The translations under genes were made by a program, and so were the position numbers. A stretch of DNA of 64,000 nt from Sabellastarte sp. h YS-2021 (Eukaryota > Annelida > Polychaeta > Sabellida > Sabellidae): positions 33,273,596 to 33,337,595 of the forward strand of contig OZ024935.1 of the NCBI GenBank assembly GCA_964017235.1, in the 5' to 3' direction. Below the pieces are notes generated by a model that saw only the letters and a program-made list of their open reading frames with translations, searched no databases and was not told where the DNA came from. Shown here one piece after another: positions 57,501-62,171 of this stretch (position 1 is the first letter of the stretch; each line of letters begins with the position of its first letter).

Positions 57501-58633
57501 ACTACAGCAAAGTCAAAGGTCAAATCAAGGTCAAACCATGATTATGGACCCTACACAACTTCCTGTACCATATGTTTTTTTTAAGATATAGCCCAGACAA
57601 GAGTTCCAACTCGAGGTCACTACAGCAAGGTCAAAGGTCAAATCAAGGTCAGACCATGACGTTGCAACACCTACATTCCCTAACCAATGACCCTACCAAG
57701 TATCAATTTCCTATACCATACGTTTTCTGAGAAAGAGCCCGGACAAGATTTTTAAACTCAAGCTTACTATGGCATGGTTAAAGGTCTACACATTGCACAT
57801 CTACTCCCCAACCAATGTCCCAACCAAGTATCAATTCCTATACCTTATGTTTTCCGAAATATAGCCTGGAGATGATTTTTAAAGGTCAAGGCCACTACAA
57901 GAAGGTTAAAGGTCAAATCAAGATCAAACCATGATGTTGCACACCTATATCCCCTAACCAATGTCCCTACCAAGAATCGTCTTCCTACATCTTACGGTTT
58001 CTGAGATATAGCCTGGACAAGATTTTCAAACCCTAGGTCACTACAGCAAGGTCAAATCAAGGTCACACCATGAAGTTGCACAACTACACTCCCCAACCAA
58101 TCTCCCTAATAAGTATCAACATGTTACACCTCAAGGTTGCCAAGAGCCCAGACAAGCTTTTTTCCCCACCTGCCCATCCGGACACCATATGTGAAAACAA
58201 TACCCGCACAGCCCTTTAGGGCTATAGAGTAAAAATGTGAATTTCAAGGTAGAAAACAAATTGTTGTCGCAAATTTTTACAATTTATTTTTCTCTTACAT
58301 GCTATGTTCTAGACTGAGTATTATGACTTTTCTCTCATACACTGAATAAATATTATCTTAAATACTGGTTACATAATGTTTATAAAACTAGGAATTATTT
58401 ACCTTGATCATTAACTTCCCATCACTCTGTTCCATATAGACACACTTGGTGAGATTGGTTTTCTCGCTTCCTTCCAATAATTTACTCAAGCGGAACATAA
58501 ACTGCCTTGTCGGTCCCTTTGGCAGACCCAGTTCTATGATTGTTTCACCATTAGCAGCATGCACAATTCCTCTCTTTGCTTGCAGTAGATGCATGCCCAG
58601 TCCAAAGAAAGACTTTCGAAGATATGCCATGCT
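27338..58633 (-). CDS. KY/hillarin-like protein gene, 11 exons visible (5'-partial)
   Basis: Exons on the minus strand: 58633-58403, 50648-50500, 48221-48095, 43201-42930, 35764-35702, 35062-34579, 33266-33147, 32390-32258, 29168-29074, 28227-28060, 27535-27338. All internal borders are GT-AG and every phase matches, giving 2,040 coding bases (679 residues plus stop). Residues ~1-120, ~135-260 and ~275-400 are three Ig-like domains of the kyphoscoliosis-peptidase (KY) type, each closing with an aromatic/Cys strand (AEYLIVC, VCSFLV, VCVYEYV). A fourth, lacking that strand, spans ~405-482. Residues 483-679 are charged and helical. KY/hillarin proteins act at muscle and cytoskeletal structures. 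Their transglutaminase-like core is not visible and may lie beyond the window. Naming rests on pattern recognition only. Confidence 0.85.
27536..28059 (-). other. KY-like gene intron, nothing else recognised
   Basis: AT-rich intron between the last two visible exons, without repeats I can name. Confidence 0.5.
28060..28227 (-). CDS. KY-like gene, tenth visible exon
   Basis: 168 bp, 56 residues (EYESAKTLLMSIERRLRLTQ ... GALVLEK), a helical repeat. Acceptor TTTCCTCAG, donor GAAAAG|GTATTT. Confidence 0.85.
28357..28660 (-). repeat. LINE/SINE 3'-end-like fragment in a KY-gene intron (weak)
   Basis: Minus-strand TTGCGCTATAAGAATGTTTCTATTCTATTC resembles the GCGCTATAAAAG plus short-repeat tail of the L2 LINE at 13,840. 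An open frame overlaps it but does not fit the gene's phase. Confidence 0.35.
28900..29040 (-). repeat. tRNA-derived SINE-like fragment (weak)
   Basis: On the minus strand TTGCTAATTAATCACTTGGC resembles an A-box region and GTGGATTCAAGTCC a B box. No tail was recognised. Confidence 0.3.
29074..29168 (-). CDS. KY-like gene, ninth visible exon
   Basis: 95 bp encoding DLDDALASQDIMKLLQVVHD ... VRLMK, an amphipathic helical repeat continuing the tail. Acceptor ATGCTTGCAG, donor ATGAAG|GTAAAA. Confidence 0.85.
29169..29540. other. Intron sequence, nothing recognised
   Basis: AT-rich. No supported feature. Confidence 0.4.
29930..29995 (-). repeat. L2-type LINE/SINE tail fragment
   Basis: ACTTTAACAGTGCTTAATCT ... 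GGTGCAACAAGA parallels the L2 3' end at 50,850-50,905 (TTTATAGTGCTTAATCTCAA ... GGCGCAACAAGAC). Confidence 0.5.
29996..31265 (+). repeat. Tandem array, ~146-bp unit (E3 copy 1)
   Basis: About nine units, one short. Each has GGTCAAAGGTCAAATCAAGG, CAAGTATCAACTTCCTACAC and GAGATATAGCCCGGACAAG. That last motif recurs near 30,133, 30,278, 30,425, 30,537, 30,683, 30,821, 30,966, 31,112 and 31,258. Confidence 0.93.
31334..31351 (+). repeat. 3' terminal palindrome of E3 copy 1
   Basis: ACAGCCCTTAAGGGCTGT is an 18-bp perfect palindrome followed by GGGGGTAAAA. A decayed counterpart closes copy 2 near 58,205-58,222. Confidence 0.8.
31356..31900. other. Intron sequence, nothing recognised
   Basis: No supported feature. 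A short minus-strand frame at 31,488-31,688 has no splice fit to the gene and no known motif. Confidence 0.4.
31902..32127. mobile_element. 226-bp MITE with TA target duplication
   Basis: Termini GAGTAAGAAATCTAAAATTC and, reverse complemented, GAGTAACAAATCTAAAATTC, flanked by TA on both sides. Inside each terminus the ATCTAAAATTCGCCA motif is repeated, so each end carries two copies. There is no coding capacity. The TA duplication suggests a Tc1/mariner-type mobiliser. Confidence 0.85.
32258..32390 (-). CDS. KY-like gene, eighth visible exon (charged helix)
   Basis: 133 bp encoding a Glu/Lys/Arg-rich helix (KTEEEREVKKETEQKVREE) likely to form a coiled coil. Acceptor GCTGTGCAG, donor AAGCAG|GTACAG. 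Confidence 0.85.
33147..33266 (-). CDS. KY-like gene, seventh visible exon
   Basis: 120 bp, 40 residues (NAAGQWVGSVNTGEADKN ... FTLTDHK), finishing the fourth KY-type domain. Acceptor GTTTCACAG, donor CACAAG|GTAATT. Confidence 0.88.
33270..34570. other. KY-gene intron, nothing else recognised
   Basis: AT-rich intron without supported repeats or RNA genes. Confidence 0.4.
34579..35062 (-). CDS. KY-like gene, sixth visible exon
   Basis: 484 bp, the largest exon: third KY domain (LLAVSHKEAYF, FNVRFPRSGMFEISIYAKKK, YVCVYEYVAYVP) and the start of a fourth (CCPFPKKYGSWTNGC, VVVRKSASDHVTYLTQ). Acceptor TTTTCAG, donor CACAG|GTGAGA. Confidence 0.93.
35070..35700. other. KY-gene intron, nothing else recognised
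   Basis: AT-rich intron without supported features. Confidence 0.4.
35702..35764 (-). CDS. KY-like gene, fifth visible exon (63 bp)
   Basis: Encodes YSSRSKSETLKMNLECQAKL. Too short to stand alone, but its first base and last two bases complete codons of both neighbours exactly. Acceptor ATTTCTAG, donor TCAA|GTAATT. Confidence 0.8.
36158..36182. repeat. Poly-G run (25 nt)
   Basis: Twenty-five consecutive G directly before the SINE at 36,183. Length may be unreliable. Confidence 0.9.
36183..36402 (+). repeat. tRNA-derived SINE
   Basis: Begins TCAGTGGTGTAGTGGTTAGT and ATGCTCGCCTTCAACC, a tRNA 5' half with an A box, followed by an AAGGTTGCCGATTTC B-box-like segment and CCCGGGCAC. The 3' end is GTTAAACGCGATGTAAAAC followed by an A-rich tail. 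This is the plan of a pol III-transcribed SINE inserted in a KY-gene intron. Confidence 0.82.
36570..36745. repeat. DIRS-type terminal segment related to 8,157-8,300
   Basis: CTCTTTAGTCCTGGATGGTA, TTGTAGCTTACAAAAACTAC and TTACCATCTAGGACTTAATG parallel the terminus of DIRS copy 1 in order and spacing, including the internal inverted repeat (GGATGGTAAG against CTTACCATC). It is either the 3' end of DIRS copy 2 after loss of the recombinase, or an orphan terminus. Confidence 0.55.
36845..36965 (+). repeat. 5S rRNA-like sequence (5S-derived SINE or pseudogene)
   Basis: GAAGTTAAGCGGCAATGGGC and GGTACTGAGATGGGTGACCA match the internal promoter region of eukaryotic 5S rRNA (boxes A, IE and C), and TGTCTGGTGCTAGTAGAC resembles the 5S 3' end. 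The 5' third is poorly conserved and a T-rich run lies upstream. Probably a 5S-derived SINE head or an inactive gene. Confidence 0.65.
37047..38120 (-). pseudogene. DIRS RT-RNase H of copy 2 (fossil)
   Basis: Signatures: AKEVKLMAIHRGIRIHHYLDE (RT catalytic region), VNLEKSELEPKQIFDFVGYQ, FMSLIGLLTATEKQVHLG, then RNase H parts (ALQIFTDTSEEGWG, KLHINYLELKAVFLAL, IVLVATDNTTVVSYINKEG). Clearly homologous to 16,600-17,400 of copy 1. Broken. Confidence 0.88.
38240..40580 (-). pseudogene. DIRS gag-like ORF1 of copy 2 (fossil)
   Basis: Starts MSSPSQRCKACGHLMAGFDL with Cys pairs (CKAC, CARC, CQHC) suggesting a small zinc-binding head, then a Lys-rich and a Ser/Thr/Pro-rich linker, and a more structured part (RFEELDQKWSDRFKRLEARL, KLNLTLAHGMDIHPV, KRDNTETV). 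The function is presumed to be RNA/DNA binding. Broken. Confidence 0.65.
40600..40980 (-). promoter_or_regulatory. 5' leader of DIRS copy 2 with inverted repeats and a CRE-like site
   Basis: Directly upstream of ORF1. CGCCAAACGAAAAAGA near 40,698 and TCTTTTTCTTATGTTTGGCG near 40,814 form an imperfect inverted repeat, and GACCGG occurs in both orientations. TGACGTCA at 40,719-40,726 matches the CREB/ATF palindrome. A promoter role is inference. Confidence 0.35.
41250..41400. repeat. Orphan terminus of a palindrome-rich DNA transposon
   Basis: Repeated CATTACGCGTAATG-type palindromes (first at 41,255-41,268; decayed copies near 41,320 and 41,350) end in GACTGTAACATATATAT, the same closing sequence as the right end of the element at 46,925. 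No left partner was found. Confidence 0.5.
41401..42929. other. AT-rich intron, nothing recognised
   Basis: No supported coding, repeat or RNA feature. Confidence 0.45.
42930..43201 (-). CDS. KY-like gene, fourth visible exon
   Basis: 272 bp encoding VKITGKLKGAGLSDN through LANQHAGYITA. Contains RGSYALLLFAKY and VCSFLV, closing the second KY domain. Acceptor ACATTTCAG, donor CCAA|GTAAGT. Confidence 0.9.
43370..43590 (+). repeat. Probable tRNA-derived SINE
   Basis: AGCTGGTTAAAGTGCTAGAC (A-box region) and GTGAGATTGACTCCCAGC (B-box-like) at tRNA spacing, followed by an unrelated body. The tail is not clear. Confidence 0.5.
43596..43640. repeat. Short tandem duplication
   Basis: GAAGGACAATTTTCCACCCT occurs twice in tandem. 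Confidence 0.85.
43640..44040 (+). repeat. Degenerate units of the 147-bp array family
   Basis: Diverged units with TTGACCTTGAAGCAGG, AGTCAAATTCGACACTTG and CCAACAATAAGGGAGAT, most like 24,410-24,700. Confidence 0.6.
44085..44222 (+). repeat. Left TIR with four TTTCGCGAAA palindromes
   Basis: Palindromes at about 44,111-44,132, 44,141-44,160, 44,169-44,190 and 44,198-44,220, alternating CAGTAATTTCGCGAAA and AGGAATTTCGCGAAATTCCT. Iterated sites of this sort are typical transposase-binding arrays (inference). Confidence 0.88.
44230..45340. other. Non-coding interior of the KRBA2-like transposon
   Basis: AT-rich, no ORF. Short AAGTATGTTTGATCTTGTG-like segments only. Confidence 0.4.
45353..45556 (+). 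pseudogene. Integrase-like protein, N-terminal fragment (KRBA2/Ginger-like)
   Basis: 67 residues: DLFERYERNKKYLIPKNVYY, then HYYLLSK at the end. This resembles the region before the zinc and DDE domains in KRBA2-like transposon proteins. After LLSK the coding sequence stops at a GTAAGT. The next coding block begins after a TTTTAGCAG, but the phases do not join, and about 200-300 residues of integrase core are missing. It is therefore a deletion derivative rather than a two-exon gene. Confidence 0.65.
45721..46551 (+). pseudogene. Integrase-like protein, C-terminal part (KRBA2/Ginger-like)
   Basis: 276 residues in an open frame from NLWTYCAAIKRSPYEALFGS, the end of an integrase core, where SPYEALFG is the usual motif after the last catalytic residue. 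An acidic linker (FSSDAESVSPDDEQES) follows, then DRGRGDPRNILGLVMD, KAGILKESYSRNQFD and SLREAV, and finally a Cys-rich tail (KCSCASMQCKSNRCACYK, CNSRCHGSLKCKNK) resembling a zinc-binding CXC module. These pieces match the C-terminus of KRBA2-type proteins encoded by DNA transposons. The best internal start codon is at 45,913. The catalytic core is absent, so it cannot transpose by itself. Confidence 0.75.
46571..46576 (+). terminator. AATAAA polyadenylation signal of the transposon ORF
   Basis: Lies 20 bp after the stop, a plausible 3' processing signal. Confidence 0.5.
46778..46935 (-). repeat. Right TIR with CGCGAA palindromes
   Basis: Inverted counterpart of the left TIR. The outer palindromes near 46,889-46,911 and 46,860-46,879 are intact. 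The innermost (AGGAATTTCATGAAATTCCT) shows CG changed to CA/TG, as expected from CpG decay. Confidence 0.85.
46940..48090 (+). repeat. Degenerate dispersed repeats of the 26,680-27,230 family
   Basis: From about 47,230 to 47,950 there are loose ~200-bp units with GACCTTCAGAAGGCCACCAT, GGAAGACCAAGGTCAC and CTGTATGCTGATAGTGGACA. The rest (46,940-47,230) is AT-rich without features apart from a (TA)n run near 47,338. Confidence 0.5.
48095..48221 (-). CDS. KY-like gene, third visible exon
   Basis: 127 bp encoding KEWGPGQKLDDLEISSVN through LIFDFNPDKP, the start of the second KY domain. Acceptor TTGTCTTAG, donor CCT|GTAAGT. Confidence 0.88.
48300..48985. other. Intron sequence, nothing recognised
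   Basis: No supported feature. Confidence 0.4.
48990..49815 (+). repeat. Array of ~154-163-bp units with a dispersed-repeat 3' end (E5)
   Basis: TGGGTCATGT recurs near 49,021, 49,184, 49,345 and 49,499. Units share GAGATAYCAGCC and ATTGCTCTATCTTGC-like text. It ends in GATAACTCAAAAACTTATGG, GGAGGTCTGTGCTCTCCGAG, which I recognise as the end of a repeat widespread in aquatic invertebrates, often treated as a DNA transposon. Its class is not certain. Confidence 0.6.
49816..50397. other. Intron sequence, nothing recognised
   Basis: No supported feature before the poly-C run. Confidence 0.4.
50398..50417. repeat. Poly-C run (20 nt)
   Basis: Twenty consecutive C. Confidence 0.9.
50500..50648 (-). 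CDS. KY-like gene, second visible exon
   Basis: 149 bp. It begins ITCPSTGTYTFKLYI and holds AEYLIVCTQTS, the closing strand of the first KY domain. Acceptor TTTTTAG, donor AATGA|GTAAGT. Ends with two bases of a Glu codon completed by the next exon. Confidence 0.88.
50836..51190 (-). pseudogene. CR1/L2 LINE 3' fragment
   Basis: On the minus strand it reads in pieces FSFALDAPTVWNSLPEDI and RKKLKTYLYAKAYP, then a 3' end GGCGCCTTAGAGTCCACTAC-like, TAAGCACTATAAAAGTCAG and (ATTCTA)n. Same group as the LINE at 10,383-13,870 and 5'-truncated as usual for target-primed insertion. Confidence 0.82.
51190..51502. other. Intron sequence, nothing recognised
   Basis: No supported feature. Confidence 0.4.
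51790..52600 (+). repeat. Tandem array, ~147-bp unit (E1 copy 2, first array)
   Basis: About five and a half units with CCAATAATAAGCGAGT, AAGTTTGGCTATCCT and TTGACCTTGAAGGAGG, the same family as 19,990-20,705. Confidence 0.92.
52601..55890 (+). repeat. Tandem array, 155-bp unit, ~22 copies with 930-bp higher-order repeat
   Basis: GATTTACTCA recurs every 154-156 bp from 52,610 to 55,866. Six consecutive monomers at 53,850-54,780 are repeated in the same order at 54,781-55,711 (offset ~931 bp), including shared private variants such as AGTTGACCCAAATGTAG and TTTTGCAATTACAACTG. Confidence 0.93.
56453..56890 (+). repeat. Short array, ~155-bp unit
   Basis: Three units with AATTCAAGATGGCCACCAAA / AATTTAAGATGGCTGCAAAA / AATTCAAGATGGCCGCCAAA and CATTTCTGAGATA-type text, unrelated to the E1 monomers by eye. 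Confidence 0.75.
56891..57299. other. Intron sequence between arrays, nothing recognised
   Basis: No supported feature. Confidence 0.4.
57300..58222 (+). mobile_element. Array-bearing repeat element E3, copy 2
   Basis: 5' module AGATGCCTGTACCCCACAAC, about six ~146-bp units (GTCAAAGGTCAAATCAAGGT, CCAAGTATCAA, GAGCCCGGACAAG), then CTGCCCATCCGGACACCATA and a decayed terminal palindrome (ACAGCCCTTTAGGGCTAT). More diverged than copy 1. Confidence 0.72.
58403..58633 (-). CDS. KY-like gene, first visible exon
   Basis: 231 bp, phase 0 at both ends, 77 residues (AYLRKSFFGLGMHLLQ, GETIIELGLPKGP, GKLMIK). Acceptor CACTGTACAG, donor AAG|GTAAAT. The open frame continues upstream to an ATG at 58,657, so an initiating exon is possible, but the domain content suggests an internal exon. 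Confidence 0.82.
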
Positions 58634-58661
58634 CTGTACAGTGAACACAGGGGACATGTTA

Positions 58662-58853
58662 CAGTAGAACCTCTATTATCAAAACATGTGGGAACAGTGG
58701 AATTTTGGATGTATTATCGACCGTTCATAAAAGAAAAAAGTGACTACAGTGTAAAACAGTAAGAAAACATAAAGTAAATTTAAGACAGTAAAGTTGTTTT
58801 CATAAAACTGAATATTCATATGAGAGAATGTTGGATAATAAAACATTCTACTG
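58662..58853. mobile_element. 192-bp pogo/Tigger-like MITE with TA target duplication
   Basis: Left terminus CAGTAGAACCTCTATTATCA, right (reverse complement) CAGTAGAATGTTTTATTATC, flanked by TA on both sides (58,660-58,661 and 58,854-58,855). CAGTNGAANNTNNATTATC termini and TA duplications are typical of the pogo/Tigger group. No coding capacity. It ends 28 bp from the acceptor of the first visible KY-gene exon. Confidence 0.8.
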
Positions 58854-58959
58854 TATTTCACAAACAGTCTGCAAAATGTAACTAGACCTACACATTGAAG
58901 AACCAATGCAAATTTGTACCCACCAGAAAGACAACTCACCAAAGCCAGTGAACCATCAT

Positions 58960-59830
58960 TTGACCTTGAAGGTGGGGCCAAAGGTCAAATCTAACAACAT
59001 CAGAATATTCCCAGCCCACAATATCCCACAAGTTGGTTTCACATTGAATACCTCTCGGATCAATAATAAACGAGTTACAAGCACTTTTAAGTTTGGCTGT
59101 CCTTGTTTGACCTTGAAGGAGGGGCCAAAAGTCAAATCTGACCACATCAAAAGATTCTCAGCCCATGATTTCCTATAAGTTGCTTTCACATTGCAAACCT
59201 CTAGAACCAATAATACGCGAGTTATAAGCATTTCTAAGTTTTGCTATCCTCATTAAAATTTTGAACTTGAAGGAGGGGCCAATGTCAAATCTGAACACAT
59301 CAAAAGATTCTCAGCCCATGATTTCCTATCAGTTGGTTTCACATTGCAAACCTCTAGGACCAATAATAAGTGAGTTATAAGCATTTTTAAGTTTGGCTAT
59401 CCTTGTTTAACATTGCAGGAGGGGTCCAAGTTCAAATCTGACCACATCAAAAGATTCCCAACCCATGATTTACTACAAGTTGCTTTCACATTGCAAACCT
59501 CTATGACTAATAATAAGCGAGTTATAAGCACTTTTAAGTTTGGGTATCCTCATTTGACCATGAAGGAGGGGGTCCAAGGTCAAATCTGAACACATCAAAA
59601 GATTCCCAGCTCATGATGTCCTATAAGTTGGTTTCATATTGCAAACCTCTAGGACCAATAATAAGTGAGTTATAAGCACTTTTAAGTTTGGCTATCCTTG
59701 CTTGACCTTGAAGGAGGGGTCCAAGGTCAAATCTGACCACATCAAAAGATTCCCAGCCTATGATTTCCTATAAGCTGGTCTTACATTCCAAACCTCAATA
59801 ATAAGGGAGATATAGGTACTTTTAAAGTCC
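58960..59830 (+). repeat. Tandem array, ~147-bp unit, stand-alone copy of the E1 first-array family
   Basis: About six units with TTGACCTTGAAGGAGG, GACCACATCAAAAGATTC and CCAATAATAAGYGAGTTATA. It lacks the E1 5' and 3' modules and the 155-bp array. Confidence 0.9.
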
Positions 59831-60275
59831 GCTACATGGGGTACTTTGACACTCCGTGGATGACCTTAAATGAAGAGATTCAAGGTCAAATGTCTGCAAG
59901 GATGTAGAGGAGACGTATATCTGTTATACATATCACCTATAAAGAGATTCAACCTTTTACCTATGAGAACCAACCAGTGGAAAAAGGGTAGAATTCTGTT
60001 GTAATTTTCAAAGAAATGCTTGCGGTGGCCACCTTGTTTTTCAGAATGAGGGTAATTTCAATCCCAGAGAGGCTTACCTCCCAATGAAGATATCCTGCAA
60101 ATTTGGTGAACCTAGCTGGTGTAGGTTTCCTCTGAGAGCGCTAACGCTGACAATCTCTACGGGCAGCGGTGGCGGCAGCGTAGTGAACGCTAAACCAAAG
60201 CATCCGTCTCTAGTGGATACAATAACTCTTTTTTTACACTTTCTTGGCCCCTTAAAGAGAACAGTAGACATATAG
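59831..60275 (+). repeat. Degenerate repeats and a possible array-element 3' end
   Basis: GAGATTCAAGGTCAAATGTC resembles 26,860. Then GGTGGCCACCTTGTTTTTCA resembles 20,850, and a GC-richer patch (CTACGGGCAGCGGTGGCGGC) recalls the GC-rich patch before the E2 end (24,213-24,245). Confidence 0.4.
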
Positions 60276-60348
60276 TCCTACTATGATGAGACCTCATGCT
60301 TTATACACAGCTTCCTACTATGATGAGATCTCATGCTTTATACACAGC
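60276..60348. repeat. Tandem duplication of ~36 bp
   Basis: CCTACTATGATGAGACCTCA and the following TGCTTTATACACAGCT occur twice in tandem, nearly identical. Confidence 0.88.
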
Positions 60349-60354
60349 TCATGG

Positions 60355-60475
60355 GTAACAAATTAACGGCTGGGTGTTTAATAAGTTTGGCATTTGTCCG
60401 TCACCTTTGTGATCATGAGGTTTGAATCTAGATAATGATAACATGTAGGACTTACTAAGCACCTGTCCTTCTGAT
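60355..60475 (+). repeat. tRNA-derived SINE-like segment (weak)
   Basis: GGCTGGGTGTTTAATAAGTT (A-box-like) and GAGGTTTGAATCTAG (B-box-like) at tRNA spacing, next to an L2-type tail. Confidence 0.35.
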
Positions 60476-60477
60476 AT

Positions 60478-60552
60478 TCTAATTCTAACATTATTTTTAT
60501 AGCATTTAATCTCCATCATAAGGCAGACTCTAGGCGTACTAAACAGAACAAG
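60478..60552 (-). repeat. L2-type LINE 3' end, interrupted by E2 copy B
   Basis: ATTCTAATTCTAACATTATT, TTTATAGCATTTAATCTCCA and GCAGACTCTAGGCG are the reverse complement of the LINE end at 13,800-13,870. The L2 sequence resumes at about 62,172. Confidence 0.75.
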
Positions 60553-61529
60553 AGGGTCAAAGATGCCCCCAAAAGGCGGGTTGCGCAGGCATCAATAAGG
60601 TTAGCGACCGCTGTAATTACATGTAGAAACAAGGAAAGAAATGTTAGGTCACCTAGTTAAGGTGAATGTGTTAGACGTGCTAAGAAACGTAAAACTTGTA
60701 ATCTAGGTTACATAATTGTATCTATGCTATAAATGGACAAACGAAAGGACGGAATTACACCAATTTCGAAAGCAACTTAGCTATGATGGTGATGTATCTC
60801 CCTGTCAAGTTTGAATTCGATTGGACAAAGCGTTTTCGAGTTAGAGTCCGGAAACGGAAATGTTGACGAACAAACGGAATTACACCAATTTCGAAAGGAA
60901 CCTAGCTATGATGGTGATCTATCTCTCTGTCAAGTTTGAATTCAATTGGAAAAACTGTTTTCGAGTTAGAGTCCAGAAATGGAAATTTTGACGGACAGAC
61001 AAACGGACAAAAAACGGACAAACAAACAGATGGAATTACACCAATTTCGACAAGAACCTAGCTGTGATGGTGATCTATGTCCCTGTCAAGTTTGAAATCG
61101 ATTGGACAAACCGTTTTCGAGTTAGAGTCCAGAAACGAAAAATGTGGACGGACAGACGGACAGACAGACGGATGTCGGACACATCAATGTAATATCTAAA
61201 AATAGCCAGCCTCGGCAGGCAAGAACCCCAGCCCGCAGGTACATCTAAATGGCCAACAACATTGAGATTTGGGAAAATCTTAGAACAACTTCTGTTGTAA
61301 GAAGTACAGAGAAACTATGAGATGTTCAAAAAAGATTCACAGGCCATAATTTCTTACAAGTAGTTTTCATATTTTGTAGCCCTAGAAGCAATTATAAGGG
61401 AGATATAAGGCCTTTTTGATGTGATAACCCTCCTATTTGACATTAAAGATGTGATATGGCAGCCATTTTGTTTCCAAAACAAGGACACAATTACTCTCAG
61501 GCAAGCAACAGTTGCAGCTGGATACCCCC

Positions 61530-62110
61530 CAAAACCTAATCAGCTCTAGATCCTCTTGGGGTAAACATGCATATCCTGAAAATTTGGTGAAAATCCATGC
61601 ATGGGTTTAGGCTGTGGAACACCCACAAACTTTTAGACCTAAAAATTTTAAAGGTGTTGCCATTGCAACAGTGGTACACGGATACCCCCCAAAACCTAAT
61701 CAGCTTTTGATCCTCTTGGGGTGAACATATCCTGAAAATTTGGTGAAAATCCGTGCAGGGGTTTAGGCTGTGGAACAACAACAAACTTTAAGACCTGAAA
61801 ATCTTAAAAGTGTTGCCATGTCAACAGTTGTTACTGGATACCCCCCAAAGCCTAATCAGCTCTAGATCCTCTTGGAGTAAACATGTCCTGAAAATTGGGT
61901 GAAAATCCGTGCAGGGGTTCAGGCCATGGAACACCCACAAGCTTTAAGACCCGAAAATTTTTAAAGTGTTGCCATGGCAACAGTTGTTACCAGATACTCC
62001 CCAAAACCTAATCAGCTCTAGATCCTCTTGGGGTAAACATATCCTGAAAGTCTGGTGAAAATCTGTGCAGGGGTTTATGCTGTGGAACACCCACAAGCCT
62101 TATGCCCGCT
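61530..62110 (+). repeat. Tandem array, ~157-bp unit (E2 copy B)
   Basis: CCTAATCAGCT recurs at offsets of 160, 156 and 156 bp (from 61,535). Units also share GTTGCCATGGCAACAGTTGT and GGTGAAAATCCGTGCAGGGG. Confidence 0.92.
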
Positions 62111-62142
62111 AATGCCGCCTGGACGGCACAGGGGATGACTAT

Positions 62143-62168
62143 AACCCCAGCCTTTATGGGCTGGGGTT
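62143..62168 (+). repeat. 3' subterminal hairpin of E2 copy B
   Basis: AACCCCAGCC ... GGCTGGGGTT, a stem identical to copy A, followed by AAAA. Confidence 0.82.
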
Positions 62169-62171
62169 AAA

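Larger units (their letters stand above)
60553..62171 (+). mobile_element. Array-bearing repeat element E2, copy B, inserted in an L2 fragment
   Basis: 5' part GAGGGTCAAAGATGCCCCCA, then a first array at 60,740-61,170 (GGAATTACACCAATTTCGA about every 125-157 bp, three units), the module GCCAGCCTCGGCAGGCAAG shared with copy A, a second array at 61,530-62,110 (~157-bp units), and the 3' hairpin. It splits an L2 3' end, with CAGAACAA on the left and CAGAGAACAA on the right. Confidence 0.75.

Noticed and set aside
58956-59231. Open frames across the 147-bp arrays on both strands
   Set aside because: They follow repeat periodicity and change frame between units. Non-coding satellite-like sequence.
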